64,000 nt of DNA. Origin: Lineus longissimus. Its lineage: Eukaryota; Nemertea; Pilidiophora; Heteronemertea; Lineidae. The stretch spans positions 1,302,001 to 1,366,000 of the forward strand of contig NC_088324.1 of the NCBI RefSeq assembly GCF_910592395.1, given 5' to 3'. Below, in pieces: positions 1-11,511 of this stretch. The notes below the pieces were generated by a model. The model was not told the DNA's origin. It saw only the letters and a program-made list of their open reading frames with translations, and did not search any database. Both the position numbers and the translations under genes were made by a program. The number at the start of each line of letters is the position of its first letter. The first letter of the stretch is position 1.

Positions 1-2490
1 CTCTCACACATAAACCTATACATTTCTGAATAGCTTGTCGCTTCTAGAATACATCTGGCCAGCTTTCATTGTTATCAAGTAATTCAGTCATGAGAACATG
101 GGGGCAGCACAATACATGAGACACCCTGTACATCGATGAACATTTTGAAAATTTCGCCTTGCCGCCTTATAACTTGACAATTAACATGGATGGTGAAATA
201 ATATTTTTATAAACTTCTACTTATCACCTTGAGAAAGCCAAATAATAATAATTTTAAATTTTGATACCAAAATAGGGTGTCGTTGCGGCTTTTCTTTGAG
301 CATTTTGACCGCGAAGTCTCACCTTGAGAACATGTGCACTCTGACAGGAACCAGTTCACGTCAACATCCGATTGAGCTATACATAGCATGCGAGGCCTGG
401 TCACTGCGGACGTGCACAGAAGAAGCTGATATTTTCCTCAAATAATCGTCAGAGCTACCTCTTCACAAAATACCCAGGACACCGACATTTGAACATGCAG
501 CAATAGCGATATGATAGGCTCATCTGTATCCATGGTAATCGCCTGAGATTGAAGAACTTTTTTTTTAAGGGGGACCAATGTTGACCTGATCACCACTGGC
601 TAGTGAGACCATATTCAAGCTGACGGCGCCGCCTTATTCTTTCTACAATTGAATGTTAATAATTGTAAATCAGCAGGCGTGACCTATACATGTTGCAGAC
701 TCAATGTCACGTGGTTAGCCCGTCTGCTGTGTCCAATTTGCACGCAAAGAAATCACAACAAATTCAAATCTCAGGCTGCTTGTTGATTGGCTGTAGACTG
801 AGTGAACAGGCAATATCCAAATCGCCTGCCGCAAAGTGTGTAGCCTTTCGCAAAATAGTGACGACAAACATTATCAAAAAAGGGTATTAATTGACCGAAT
901 ATGACGGATCTTTTTAATGGAATCTCAATTTCTAAACATTTTGAAATTTTCTATCGAGAGAAAATGCGATATTTTTGCTGGATAAAGTATTGCAATTTTC
1001 TTGTAATAGTGATTAAACATTTGGGGCCAGGGTAATCATTGGAGCATAGTAAAATGTGGAATGATTAGCCTGGCACGGCGAGGGTGTGCTGTGTCCAGGA
1101 AATGGCGGTAAATGGGTTGTTCTCGGGCTGGGTTTCTCTAGCGGACTGATATCCGAGTTCGTCACAATAAGCGATGATATAGGTCTGTATATTCACTAGA
1201 AAAAGATGCGTGTCAAAGTGTCGAAATATGTAATGAATTATTTCGAGATGGTTTATGCGTTTTTAAGTGACATTCCGTGCATTGACACAGTCCAACATAA
1301 TTCACAGATCACAACACTACTGTTGTAAAAATGTTTGCGTCCACTACTCGCGCAGCGATCCGACATTCCTTCCCATGTTGTGGTATCTTAGAGTCCTAGC
1401 CAAGACGACGACCCATATTCGCCTAATGGCTTGTCATGGTTGGCACTGTATCGTACAAGAAGCATAAAGATAGCTTGAACAATTTAGCAATGTTTCGTTT
1501 CATATCGCGCTCTCTCAGTCATAAAATGGCATCGGCACTTCTGATTACCGTCCATCAAGGCATGCATATAAGCATGTGAGATACGAACGATGAGGCTGAG
1601 GTTGCTGAAGTAGACTGGAAAAGAAAAGTAATAATTGCCAAAGTGGTGAGCGACTGCAACAACCTGAGCATTTCTGTGTGCCTCCTCAGTCTAAAAACGC
1701 ACTCTTGTTGCTCGAATTTTACTACGGAGTTCCAGACCGTTTTTCTTTCCGACCTGCCCTCCTAGGCCCAGCTCCTACGTACCTGGTATACGGAAGCGAT
1801 AGCATTGGCATTGAGGCGTCTGGTACGCCCGTCACGTGACTGCATGATATGAAGTGGCTTCGGTATGTGTTTATTATTTTTTTCATTGTAAAAAACATCA
1901 TTCCTAAGGGACTTCATTCGATTGGTTGACACTAAAACAGTATGATATAACTGATTCAAACACATTCGACTGTAACGCGAAAGACGAAAGTTGTTCAAAC
2001 AAGCTATTGGTGAGGTAACACTCAGTTTTGAATATAGGGGGCTTTTGTAATTTGATTAGCCTTGACTCTTCCTAGGTTGGACTTATCTCACTGCTTCTGC
2101 GTGAAATAGTTCATTAAGACAAATGATTTTACACTGGGCCTCATTTTCGAGGCAGCGGTCTCAATTTCTTATCTTGAAGCATGCGACATTAAGATCTCGT
2201 GTTTCATTGCAGGCAAACTTGTAATCGCCTGGTAAAGCACTGGCCCAAACAAGTGATAACCGTCGCATGTGCTTTAAATCGCGGCTTTCACCAATCTAAA
2301 TCGCTCGTCTGTGGAGCTGTTACTATTTTTTGTCGCGTACGAGAGATTCTTTTAACTCACCATTTTTTGCACGATTATATTAAATTAATTGGACTTGTTG
2401 ATTGTACTGTCTTTAGCAGGTGGCAACATATTATATCATCGCAATTCTCTGCATATAAAGATGCTTCAACTCCGAGAATGCACTGCATTA
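1..2490. other. Non-coding stretch, no gene recognised
   Basis: Only short open frames with no recognisable protein motif are present on either strand. Base composition is moderately AT-rich with scattered homopolymer runs, such as a T run near 555. I see no RNA gene and no clear repeat. Confidence 0.5.
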
Positions 2491-2492
2491 TA

Positions 2493-3258
2493 CAGTGCGT
2501 ATCAACAAAAGGTAATCTAAAGTCAAGGGGTTAATATTCCAAGGCTATTTAGTTTCAGAAGCTACATGTGGTCTACTATTGAAGAGGATATCCTCAGATT
2601 TCCATTGATACCATTCTTGCGTTATTACGGTCTCGCATGACCGAGTAAATTGTAATAGAAAATGACGAGTTCAAATCGAAAATTTCCAAGTTTGTGCAAG
2701 TTGAATGAATACGTTCAAATTGTACGTTTACAAACTTAAAAAGATCAAAACGAACACGATTTTCTCAGGAATTATTTGGCTTTATTCAGAGATCTTCTTA
2801 TCTTGTATTTATGCACCCACACGTTCAACATGCCCTCCGCCTCTTGCAACACAAAGTTCACAGCGATAGAGCATGCCCTGAACTGCTTGTCTGATCACTG
2901 CTGGATTCCCGCGTAAAACATCCACTTCGTGTTGAATTCGGCCTCCAAGTCATTAAGATTACGGGAGGAGTCGCAAACACCTTGCTTTTCATGTATCCCC
3001 AAAGGAAAAAAGTGAGAGATAAGCCTGTAATCGTTTATTTCAATTCACCAAACTTGGACATTTTTTTGATTTGAGCTCGTCATTTTCAGTTACAATTTAC
3101 TCGGTCATGTGAAACCGCAATTAATGCAAGGATGGTATTATTGGAAAGCTGAGGATCTCCTCTTCATTAGTAAACCACATGTTAATCAGCTTGTTAAACT
3201 AAATAGTATTGTCATATTAACCCCATGAATTTGGATTACCTTTTTTTGATACGCACTG
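2493..3258. mobile_element. Tc1/mariner-like element with long inverted ends, non-autonomous
   Basis: The left end, CAGTGCGTATCA at 2493, is matched in reverse complement at 3247-3258. Both ends are bordered by TA (2491-2492 and 3259-3260), the target duplication expected for Tc1/mariner. The two arms stay alignable in inverted orientation for roughly 200 bp (about 2493-2705 against 3045-3258), so this is a long-TIR element. The middle carries a minus-strand transposase-like C-terminal remnant. At 766 bp it is too short to encode a whole transposase (usually about 340 residues), so it is a deletion derivative. It ends about 160 bp upstream of the ankyrin/Mab-21 ORF. Confidence 0.75.
2809..2970 (-). 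pseudogene. Transposase C-terminal fragment inside the Tc1/mariner-like element
   Basis: The reverse complement reads, in one frame ending at the TAA at 2811-2809, a peptide with segments EVDVLRGNPAVIRQAVQGML and YRCELCVARGGGHVE. A preceding DLEA segment lies in a neighbouring frame. The pattern of basic and aromatic residues ending in RGGGHVE resembles the C-terminal tail of Tc/mariner DDE transposases, which often end in a Gly-Gly-His-(F/V)-E motif. The frame change and short length mean it is a decayed fragment. The assignment comes from motif resemblance plus position inside a TIR element; no DDE residues are present. Confidence 0.5.
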
Positions 3259-3421
3259 TATTATGGAAATGTTTGATTTCCAGCTCCCAAGAACAGTCCA
3301 TGATGCCAGCCACACCGCCCCAACTTGCTCCGTTCGATGCAGCAGCATTCGGTTATTTTTGGCTTATCAGATTCCTCCTGTCATTCTGTGAACTGGAGTA
3401 CATATAAAGTACAAAAATTAC

Positions 3422-6400
3422 ATGGATCCCCTAATCATCATCGCCTCGATTATAGGAGACAAAAATCTTGTGGCTCAATTGATTACAGCCGGGGCGAATA
3501 TAGAATGGAAAGACAATGACGGGAATACTCCAATCATCATCGCCTCGACTAATGGACACCAAGAGGTGGTGGATCTATTGATTAAAGCGGGGGCGAATAT
3601 AGAATGTAAAGACAATGGCGGGGATACTCCAATCATCTTCGCCTCGATTAAAGGACACCAAGAGGTGGTGGATCTATTGATTAAAGCGGGGGCGAATATA
3701 GAACATACCAACAATGAGGGAAGAACTCCGTTTGGTTGTGTTTCGATTGAAGGACACAAAGAGGTGGTGGATCTATTGATTAAAGCGGGGGCGAATATAG
3801 AATGTATAGACAATGACGGATATACTCCAATCATCATCGCCTCGATTAATGGACACCAAGAGGTGGTGGATATGTTGATTAAAGCGGGGGCGAATATAGA
3901 ATGTAAAGACAATCGCGGGAATACTCCAATCATCATCTCCTCGATTGAAGGACACCAAGAGGTGGTGGATCTATTGATTAAAGCGGGGGCAAATATAGAA
4001 TGTAAAGACAATGACGGGAATACTCCAATCATCATCGCCTCGATTAATGGACACCAAGAGGTGGTGGATCTATTGATTAAAGCGGGGGCGAATATAGAAT
4101 GTAAAGACAATGGCGGGAATACTCCAATCATCATCGCCTCGACTAATGGACACCAAGAGGTGGTGGATCTATTGATTAAAGCGGGGGCGAATATAGAATG
4201 GAAAGACAATGGTGGGAATACTCCAATCATCATCGCCTCGACTATTGGACACAAAGAGGTGGTGGATCTATTGATTAAAGCGGGGGCGAATATAGAATGT
4301 AAAGACAATGACGGAGATACTCCAATCATCAACGCCTCGATTAATGGACACCAAGAGGTGGTGGATCTATTGATTAAAGCGGGGGCGAATATAGATCATG
4401 CCAACGATGAGGGAAGAACTCCTATAGGGTGTGTATCGATTGAAGGACATCAAGAGGTGGTGGATCTATTGATTAAAGCGGGGGCGAATATAGAATGTAA
4501 AGACAATGACGGAGATACTCCAATCATCATCGCCTCGATTAATGGACACCAAGAGGTGGTGGATCTATTGATTAAAACGGGGGCGAATATAGATCATGCC
4601 AACGATGAGGGAAGAACTCCTATAGGGTGTGTATCGATTGAAGGACATCAAGAGGTGGTGGATCTATTGATTAAAGCGGGGGCGAATATAGAATGTAAAG
4701 ACAAGGACGGGGATACTCCAATCATCATCGCCTCGATTGAAGGACACCAAGAGGTGGTGGATCTATTGATTAAAGCGGGGGCGAATATAGAACATACCAA
4801 CGATGAGGGAAGAACTCCTATAGGGTGTGTATCGATTGAAGGACACCAAGAGGTGGTGGATCTATTGATTAAAGCGGGGGCGAATATAGAATGTAAAGGC
4901 AATGGCGGGAATACTCCAATCATCATCGCCTCGACTAATAGACACCAAGAGGTGGTGGATATGTTGATTAAAGCGGGGGCGAATATAGAATGTAAAAGCA
5001 TTAGCGGGAATACTCCAATCATCATCGCCTCGATTAAAGGACACCAAGAGGTGGTGGATCTATTGATTAAAGCGGGGGCGAATATAGAATGTAAAGGCAA
5101 TGGCGGGAATACTCCAATCATCTTTGCCTCGGCTAATGGACACCAAGAGGTGGTGGATCTATTGATTAAAGCGGGGGCGAATATAGAATGTAAAGGCATT
5201 AGCGGGAATACACCAATCATCGTTGCCTCGATTAATGGACACCAAGATGTGGTGGATCTATTGATTAAAGCGGGGGCGAATATAGAATGTAAAGGCAATG
5301 GCGGGAATACTCCAATCATCATCGCCTTGATTAAAGGACACCAAGAGGTGGTGGATCTATTGATTAAAGCGGGGGCGAATATAGAATGTAAAGACAATGG
5401 CGGGAATACTCCAATCATCATCGCCTCGACTAATGGACACCAAGAGGTGGTGGATCTGTTGATTAAAGCGGGGGCGAATATAGAATGTAAAGACAATGGC
5501 GGGAATACTCCAATCATCAATGCCTCGATAAAAGGACACCAAGAGGTGGTGGATCTATTGATTAAAGCGGGGGCGAATAAAGAATGTAAAGACAATGGCG
5601 GGAATACTCCAATCATCATCGCCTCGATTAATGGACACCAAGAGGTGGTGGATCTATTGATTCAAGCCTGGGGCGAATATAGAATGTAAAGACAATAGCG
5701 GGAATACTCCAATCATCATCGCCTCGATTAAAGGACACCAAGAGGTGGTGGATCTATTGATTAAAGCGGGGGCGAATATAGAATGTAAAGGCAATGGCGG
5801 GAATACTCCAATCATCTTTGCCTCGGCTAATGGACACCAAGAGGTGGTGGATCTATTGATTAAAGCGGGGGCGAATATAGAATGTAAAGGCAATGGCGGG
5901 AATACTCCAATCATCATCGCCTCGATTGATGGATACAGAGAGGTGGTGGATCTATTGATTAAAGCGGGGGCGAATATAGAATGTAAAGACAAGGACGGGA
6001 ATACTCCAATCATCATCGCCTCGATTAATGGACACCAAGAGGTGGTGGATCTATTGATTAAAGCGGGGGCGAATATAGAATGTAAAAGCATTAGTGGGAA
6101 TACTCCAATCATCATCGCCTCGATTAATGGACACCAAGAGGTGGTGGATCTATTGATTAAAGTGGGGGCGGATATAGAATGTAAAGACAAGGACGGGGAT
6201 ACTCCAATCATCGTCGCCTCGACTGAAGGACATAAGGATATGGTGGATCTATTAGTTAAAGCGGGTGCATTTATTGAAATCAGTAACTATGAAAACGACA
6301 CTCCGATAGTTTGCGCAGCTAAATGGGGAAATGTTGAAATTGTAGACGTTTTGTTGAAAGAAGGTGCTTGTTCCAGAAGTTCTAGTCATGGATTGATATT

Positions 6401-8396
6401 AAATATCGGTGCAACGTTTGGTCGACGACGGGTCGTTGAATATATTTTGAGACGCGGAATGTCATTAGAAAGTCGTGACTTGAAAGGAAACACCCCACTT
6501 CAAAATGCAATCATAAAGGGTCATCTCTCAGTGGTCCAACTCCTAATAAGGAGTGGAGCAGATACATCCACATCAAACTTTTCGTCGGAGAGTATTATAT
6601 ATTCTGCTGCTTCGTGTGGCCATGCTGATATGGTGAAATACTTGGGAAGCAGAGGTGCACAGAAGTTATTGGATTTGCCCAATGCCAGTGGGTGGTCGCC
6701 TATTGCCAAGGCAGTTTCAGGTGGTCATTTTCGGACAGTTAGACAACTTCATCAGCTTGGAGCTGACATGAACTGCAGTGTAAATGGAAAAGGACTGCTT
6801 CATCTAGCAGCTGAGTCCGGTTGCCTAGATATCTATCAATATCTTATTATCGCTGGGCTTGACTGCAAACGACCTAACATCCATGGATTGAAGGCTTATG
6901 AATGCTTCCCCTTTCAATCAAAACTTAATTATCAAGCAAGCAACCGATTAGGACATTCCTCCGAACAAAGTCTCTCTTACGTCATGTCGCGATTAAATGA
7001 GCAATATGCTACACCCGCGTATAGATACAAACTTTCAGAACTATCTGGTGTACTTGGACTAGGCAGCGTGAATATTATCGAGGGTGGTGTTTCAGAAACT
7101 ATCATGGGGTTTGTAAGGGAGAAGGAGGTTGTTAAGGGTTCAGAGTTATGCGGAAGTTCGGCTGAGGGCACGAAGGTTCAGCTGCCTGATGAAATGGACT
7201 TCCTTAGATTGGTATCTGCAAATCATCTCTCTCGAAACGAAATGGTTGATACCTTACATGGATATAAGTATATACAAACTAGTACAATTAAGAACAGGTT
7301 TTTATCAAGTAAAGCACTCCATGAGAGTGCAAGCCAAAACCTAGAATCTAGCGCAAAAGCCCAAGAGTCTAAAAAAAGCGGAGAAATCCTTTTGCAGGCA
7401 GTTGCTGGAGGAGGCGGTGCCAGTGTTCCTGTGACTATCAGATGGCCCGATGATAAACCTTTAAAACGCATTGTCTCAGATCATATAGTAACAACCTTAC
7501 CAGTAGATGATTGGCCTGATGATTGGCAAGATGATTGGTCCAATTATGCACTACAGAAAGGAGAATCTGAAAGTGAGGTAACGGCGGACGTTTGTGTTTA
7601 TCAACGGACCGGATGCATCTTATCTCAAGTTGATGCTAGAAGAGGATTGGCCAGTGTTCCTGTGACTATCAAAAGGCTTGAAAATATATCATCCAGTCTC
7701 CTTATCTCTGTGGATATAGTACCGATATTTCATGTTGATGATTGGCCAGACGATGCTATCAAGAAGACCTGGCGAATGGACGAGGACACCTTGAGGAAGA
7801 GTGGGTATAGGCTGGTCCTGAAACCGCCACACAAGGACAGTGAGTACGGACGGTTGCTACCCGAGGAAGACAGAGAAAGAATGTTGCGGATCTCCTTCTC
7901 TCATCTAGAACCTGTCACAATCGCACCTTTGGATCCAAGAATCAAAGACGCATACATCACAGCAAAGTGTCTGAGGTCACCTATGGCATGTGGCGTTGTG
8001 ATTAAAGACACGAACGGCGTCATACATTTCGTCAGTCACTTCCTTACAAGCTACCTCCTGAAGACAGTCTTCCTTCATAACATAGACGACTTCCTTGAGA
8101 CAAACAGGAGCCTGCCAGAGATGGTCTACATCATCTACAGCAAACTTGAGGAGTATCTCGGCAAGGGCAACCTACCGTTCTACTGGCAGCCCAGCGTCAA
8201 TCTGCTGGAAGGCTTGAAACTCAACATAGCCAAGTCTCATCAAGTCGCCAAGCTGATGAAGGCAATCGTTGGTAGGATGTCCCGCCTGGAGCGTGTTGAT
8301 GAGAACCATGGTGACGACGCGAGGGAAGATGGGCCAGGCATTGAAGCCGCTGATGACGAGCCTGACATAGGTTGTTACATCGTCAAATTAGAATAG
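3422..8396 (+). CDS. Ankyrin-repeat / Mab-21 (cGAS-like) nucleotidyltransferase fusion, interrupted by one frameshift
   Basis: This is an essentially intronless ORF in two pieces (3422-5689 and about 5670-8396) joined by a 1-nt insertion near 5668; if corrected it gives about 1,657 residues. Residues 1 to about 1,160 form about 35 ankyrin repeats of the G-TP-x-GHQEVVDLLIKAGA type; the first 28 are near-identical and the last seven diverged. The C-terminal part matches the Mab-21/cGAS fold. It has a GSSAEGT motif (7152-7172), acidic pair E-x-D in PDEMDF (E 7191, D 7197), a third acid in SVDIVP (D 7713), then RISFSHLE, SYLLKTVFLHN and LPFYWQPSVNLLEG. In the family these motifs bind metal and nucleotide (cGAS E225/D227/D319 equivalents), and intact cGAS-like receptors make cyclic dinucleotides after sensing nucleic acid. 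Enzymatic activity and immune role here are inference. I chose the ATG at 3422 because an in-frame TGA lies at 3389; an upstream exon is possible, since repeat 1 starts mid-motif. The alternative is a catalytically inert Mab-21 protein or a recent pseudogene. Confidence 0.85.
3424..6240 (+). repeat. 99-bp coding tandem array (ankyrin units 1-28)
   Basis: About 28 direct repeats of exactly 99 bp (33 codons) lie end to end. Most units differ at only a few sites, mainly the variable loop residues (IECKDNGGN, IEHTNDEGR, IECKSISGN, IDHANDEGR types) and the first helix. Some neighbouring unit pairs recur as blocks, for example the IDHANDEGR/IGCVSIEG pair at about 4390-4490, 4588-4685 and, as IEH, 4788-4850. 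This points to unequal exchange of multi-unit blocks. Long open frames on the minus strand here are shadows caused by the multiple-of-3 period. Confidence 0.95.
7035..8320 (+). other. Mab-21/cGAS-like nucleotidyltransferase domain with internal duplication
   Basis: This is the catalytic domain segment of the fusion ORF. The order is: helical lead-in; GSSAEGT and PDEMDF (7152-7200); a helical stretch; a first ASVPVTI strand (from 7419) followed by SDHIV and VDDWPDDW; a second ASVPVTI strand (from 7650) followed by ISVDIVP and VDDWPDD; then the C-terminal helical lobe. The two ASVPVTI starts are 231 bp (77 codons) apart and share a 22-bp identical DNA segment, so a 77-codon piece containing the third catalytic strand was duplicated in tandem. 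The first copy sits at the usual spacing from the E-x-D pair; the second has the canonical SVD motif and continues into the C-lobe. Confidence 0.75.
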
Positions 8397-10246
8397 CGAG
8401 CAAGGTAACTCTCTTGGTCAATCCCAATGAAGACAATTAGCTTTAAAATTAATAATTCACTCATCTTCGCGTACATTGTATATTCCGAGATGTCGGATAA
8501 CCTAAATGTCCATGCTTGATATCATAGTTTCGTTTGAGAGTTCCATTGCGTAAATAACGCTAATTACTGCAAGTCCTTTTTAGGATGTAAATACCATACT
8601 AAATTACAGCACAGCCGGTAGAAATAATTCTTTCATTGTCTTTGATTACAGTGACCAATTCCCCTCTTGGTTCAAAAATGCATATATACACTTTGTTTCA
8701 ATGAACTATCTAACTACAATGTCTCTCGTATTGGCCTACAATCCACCGAATAGATTCTTGGAGGGCTGGACAATGATTTGTCGTGCCTGACTTAATTAAA
8801 TCAAATACTGTCATGGTCTTTTGGACTTGCTTTCTTTTGTCTATCCCTCCAGCATGCAAGGTGATGGCGTCACGTGAAACCACTTCATACACAATAAATA
8901 TACAACCTGCCTGTGTTGAGTAATCAGAAGTACAATGTGCCTGATATTAATATGTTTATTTCCAGTAATCTTCACCCCGATGAACACTTTGTATGCGAGA
9001 CGGATGCTCCGGTGTAACCACATCTATGGTTATTCCCTGGCCTCACCCGGCCCCGCCAGTTCAAACCACGAGAGTGCATGTGTGCGAGTTGGGCCGACGC
9101 GACAGGCGCAGCGGTCGGAGAGAGTCTCTGGCAGGGTATCTCGGACTTTGGTTCGAAATCGAAAGCCTCAAGTGCGTCAGGACCTTCAAAGCCAAGTGGT
9201 AGGGAATTTGTTCTTCAAATGACACCGGGCTCAAAATAGCTGCTATGTTGACTTCGAGAGAGAGAATGGTGAGGGATCGTGTGGTGTACAAAGGAAAACA
9301 AGCACAACCGTAACATTTTAGAAAAACTTCTGAAATTATTCAGACCCCCTCCACCTCTTACACCTCCCGTTATTCAGAGATGAAATTGCAAAACTGTAGA
9401 CTTTCCGAGGTTGGGGACACATCACGGAGATGATATACCAAATGTTCACCACTTCTGAAAAAAAGTATCAGAACTTTCAGATTTTGGTAAAAAATGCAAC
9501 CCTGTCTTATTTTAGATGATTTCTGAAGTTTTACAATCTATTTTCTACTTTTAACTATGAAATTGATACAAAGGCGACACATTGGCATTGTTCATCCCGA
9601 TTGAGTTGAATGTTGGATGGCATCCAACGACAATGCGCATAATATCTACAGGGGGCTTGGCTTACATATCCAGACACTCTCAGATCGGTATTATGACATA
9701 GGAAGTTGGATGTTGCACTCAATTCCTTTCATAGTACTTATGAGTTACTTACACCCTTTGATATGCTGACTGCATGGGTGAACAAAGGTATGGACTGGTA
9801 TATCTTGTATTGACATGTTAACTTGTATTGATATTGTAATTGCATGAGGTAGGGTAGCTACCTTATAACCTTAATATCCTTATGTATCGAATTGTATAAA
9901 TTGTATTGTCATGTATTTACATGTATAAACTTGTATCGACTTATATTGTATTATGTTCGGTGTAACTTTTTATAATTATATGTGTCACATTATTATATGG
10001 TAGAAGTCAGAAGGCCTAGAGATTGCAAGCTGTTTGAAGCCAGTCTATTACTATCATAACGTTGTATTGCAAGAGAGTCACATTCATTATTTCCTATATT
10101 TTGTGAGTAACATTTAAGAGTGTGAAGCCTGGTAGGCCCTGTCACAAGTTCTAAATGATCAAGTGATTACGGTTTTATATACGCTTGTAATGACTCTCAT
10201 TACAGAATGACTGCAAACTTGTGGATGGATATAGATTGAATACTCG
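8397..10246. other. 3' flank of the ankyrin gene and non-coding DNA
   Basis: No coding region is recognised. An AATAAA hexamer at 8893-8898, about 0.5 kb after the stop, is the best candidate polyadenylation signal for the ankyrin/Mab-21 gene. Around 9011 the sequence resembles the end of the small insertion at 47613 (both begin CCGGTGTAA). Between 9790 and 9960 there is AT-rich, internally repetitive DNA built from TTGTATTGA-like words. Confidence 0.4.
8893..8898 (+). terminator. Candidate polyadenylation signal AATAAA
   Basis: This is a canonical hexamer about 500 bp downstream of the TAG of the ankyrin/Mab-21 ORF and on the same strand. A hexamer alone is weak evidence, since one is expected by chance in AT-rich DNA. 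Confidence 0.3.
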
Positions 10247-10607
10247 TTAAGGTGAAACTATAGTGCCTCCATGTTGCCAGTCAACAAGAATTCATCCAAA
10301 ATATCCACAAACTGGTAAAAGTGTTACTCGGAGAACATAATAGTTTGCGTTGCGTCCGAACAACATGTTATATGACAAAGACAAGCAAGTGCTTTTACTT
10401 CAATTTTGTGCAGAAAGCTTTGTGTACATGTACAGTACATATAGCGTTTTAGATAAAATCACCCGCCAGTCTCTTTCATATGAGCCATTATCTTGTCCTA
10501 TTTGTTGGTGTTTGAATCCGGTGTTCCTAATACATTAACATAATAAAGGAATCCGGTGTTCCTAATACATTAACATAATAAAGAGTGACTATATAGTTTC
10601 ACCTTAA
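10247..10607. mobile_element. TTAA-flanked MITE (353 bp)
   Basis: The element begins GGTGAAACTATA at 10251 and ends with the reverse complement TATAGTTTCACC at 10603. It is bordered by TTAA at 10247-10250 and 10604-10607. TTAA target duplications are typical of piggyBac-type insertion. There is no transposase, so it is non-autonomous. It contains a 35-bp tandem duplication near its right end. Confidence 0.75.
10515..10583. repeat. 35-bp perfect tandem duplication inside the MITE
   Basis: Two adjacent copies of the same segment, starting AATCCGGTGTTCC at 10515 and again at 10550, are identical for 34 bp. The duplication lies just inside the right terminal repeat. Confidence 0.9.
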
Positions 10608-11511
10608 GGGTTGACAATAGGTACCGCCATTTTGTCGAGTCCTCCAAATCCTAAAGCCTTTAGAGCTCTTTCAAAACATAGTGAAAGCTCATTTCAAGGG
10701 CTGGAGTCTGTTTATTGCTTTCCAGAGAACAGCCTCCAGGGTTTTAAATGAGCATTCACTACATTTTGAAGGTGTTCTAATCGCTTTTCCAACAATTGTT
10801 TGGGTGTCTTTTTAGACTTCAAACTATTTTGAGTTTCTCTCTAACGTTGTTTAAGCCAACTCGCTGGTCTTAATGACTGATCATAAAATTCATTTCTATT
10901 TAAGCTACATGTGTGTATCTTTTCCCAATATATGTACCGTTTAGATATTCGCTGCAGTGGCGATTTTTACGTGACCATAATGAGACCGTAGAAGGTTATT
11001 CTAACGTGAATTATTTTGGCCGATACGCGAATTTGTTATGAAAGATAATTATTTAATGAAGGTTGAAAAGATTTTATGACGGTAAAGGCTGGGTAATGAC
11101 TGGTAATGTAGTGAGTGGGTTAACGTGACAAAACAACTGCGACTTGATCACTCATTGCAACCATTCCAGCGAAGTGTCCTTGCGAACCATATGCAAGTTA
11201 TTGTAAACATTTTCAGTGAGATTTTGATTTTTGAAGGCCCAGGTGTCCTCGGTCGAAGTTGCTCAATGCAAATCTCCTTTGATTCAGAGTTTCCTAATGA
11301 GAATTTCATCATGGCATGTGTAAAAAAGAGGTAGTCGCTGTGAATGGTTGATTTTGGGTTGTAAACAATGGTTTTTGTGCCAAACAGGAGGGTTTTGGGT
11401 GGAAAGATTTGTTAGGATACAAATCCGGTGTTTTAAAAACTTGAAAGTGGCAAGAGTGGTTTTATTAAAGTGGTTTGGTGTTATTAGATTTACCTTAGTA
11501 AAATTTCAGTT
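10608..11511. other. Non-coding stretch
   Basis: No coding motif, RNA gene or convincing repeat was recognised; the short ORFs here look random. Confidence 0.4.

Noticed and set aside
3475-6211. Minus-strand ORFs of 185-323 residues across the ankyrin region
   Set aside because: Antisense shadows of the 99-bp coding array; the + strand has an unmistakable ankyrin pattern.
9061-9190. tRNA or tRNA-derived SINE, because of a GGTTCGAAATC B-box-like word at about 9150
   Set aside because: No matching A box or cloverleaf could be folded around it, and no poly-A or poly-T tail.
8935-9222. 95- and 69-codon overlapping + ORFs as small genes
   Set aside because: No recognised motif, overlapping frames, and no splice or conservation evidence.
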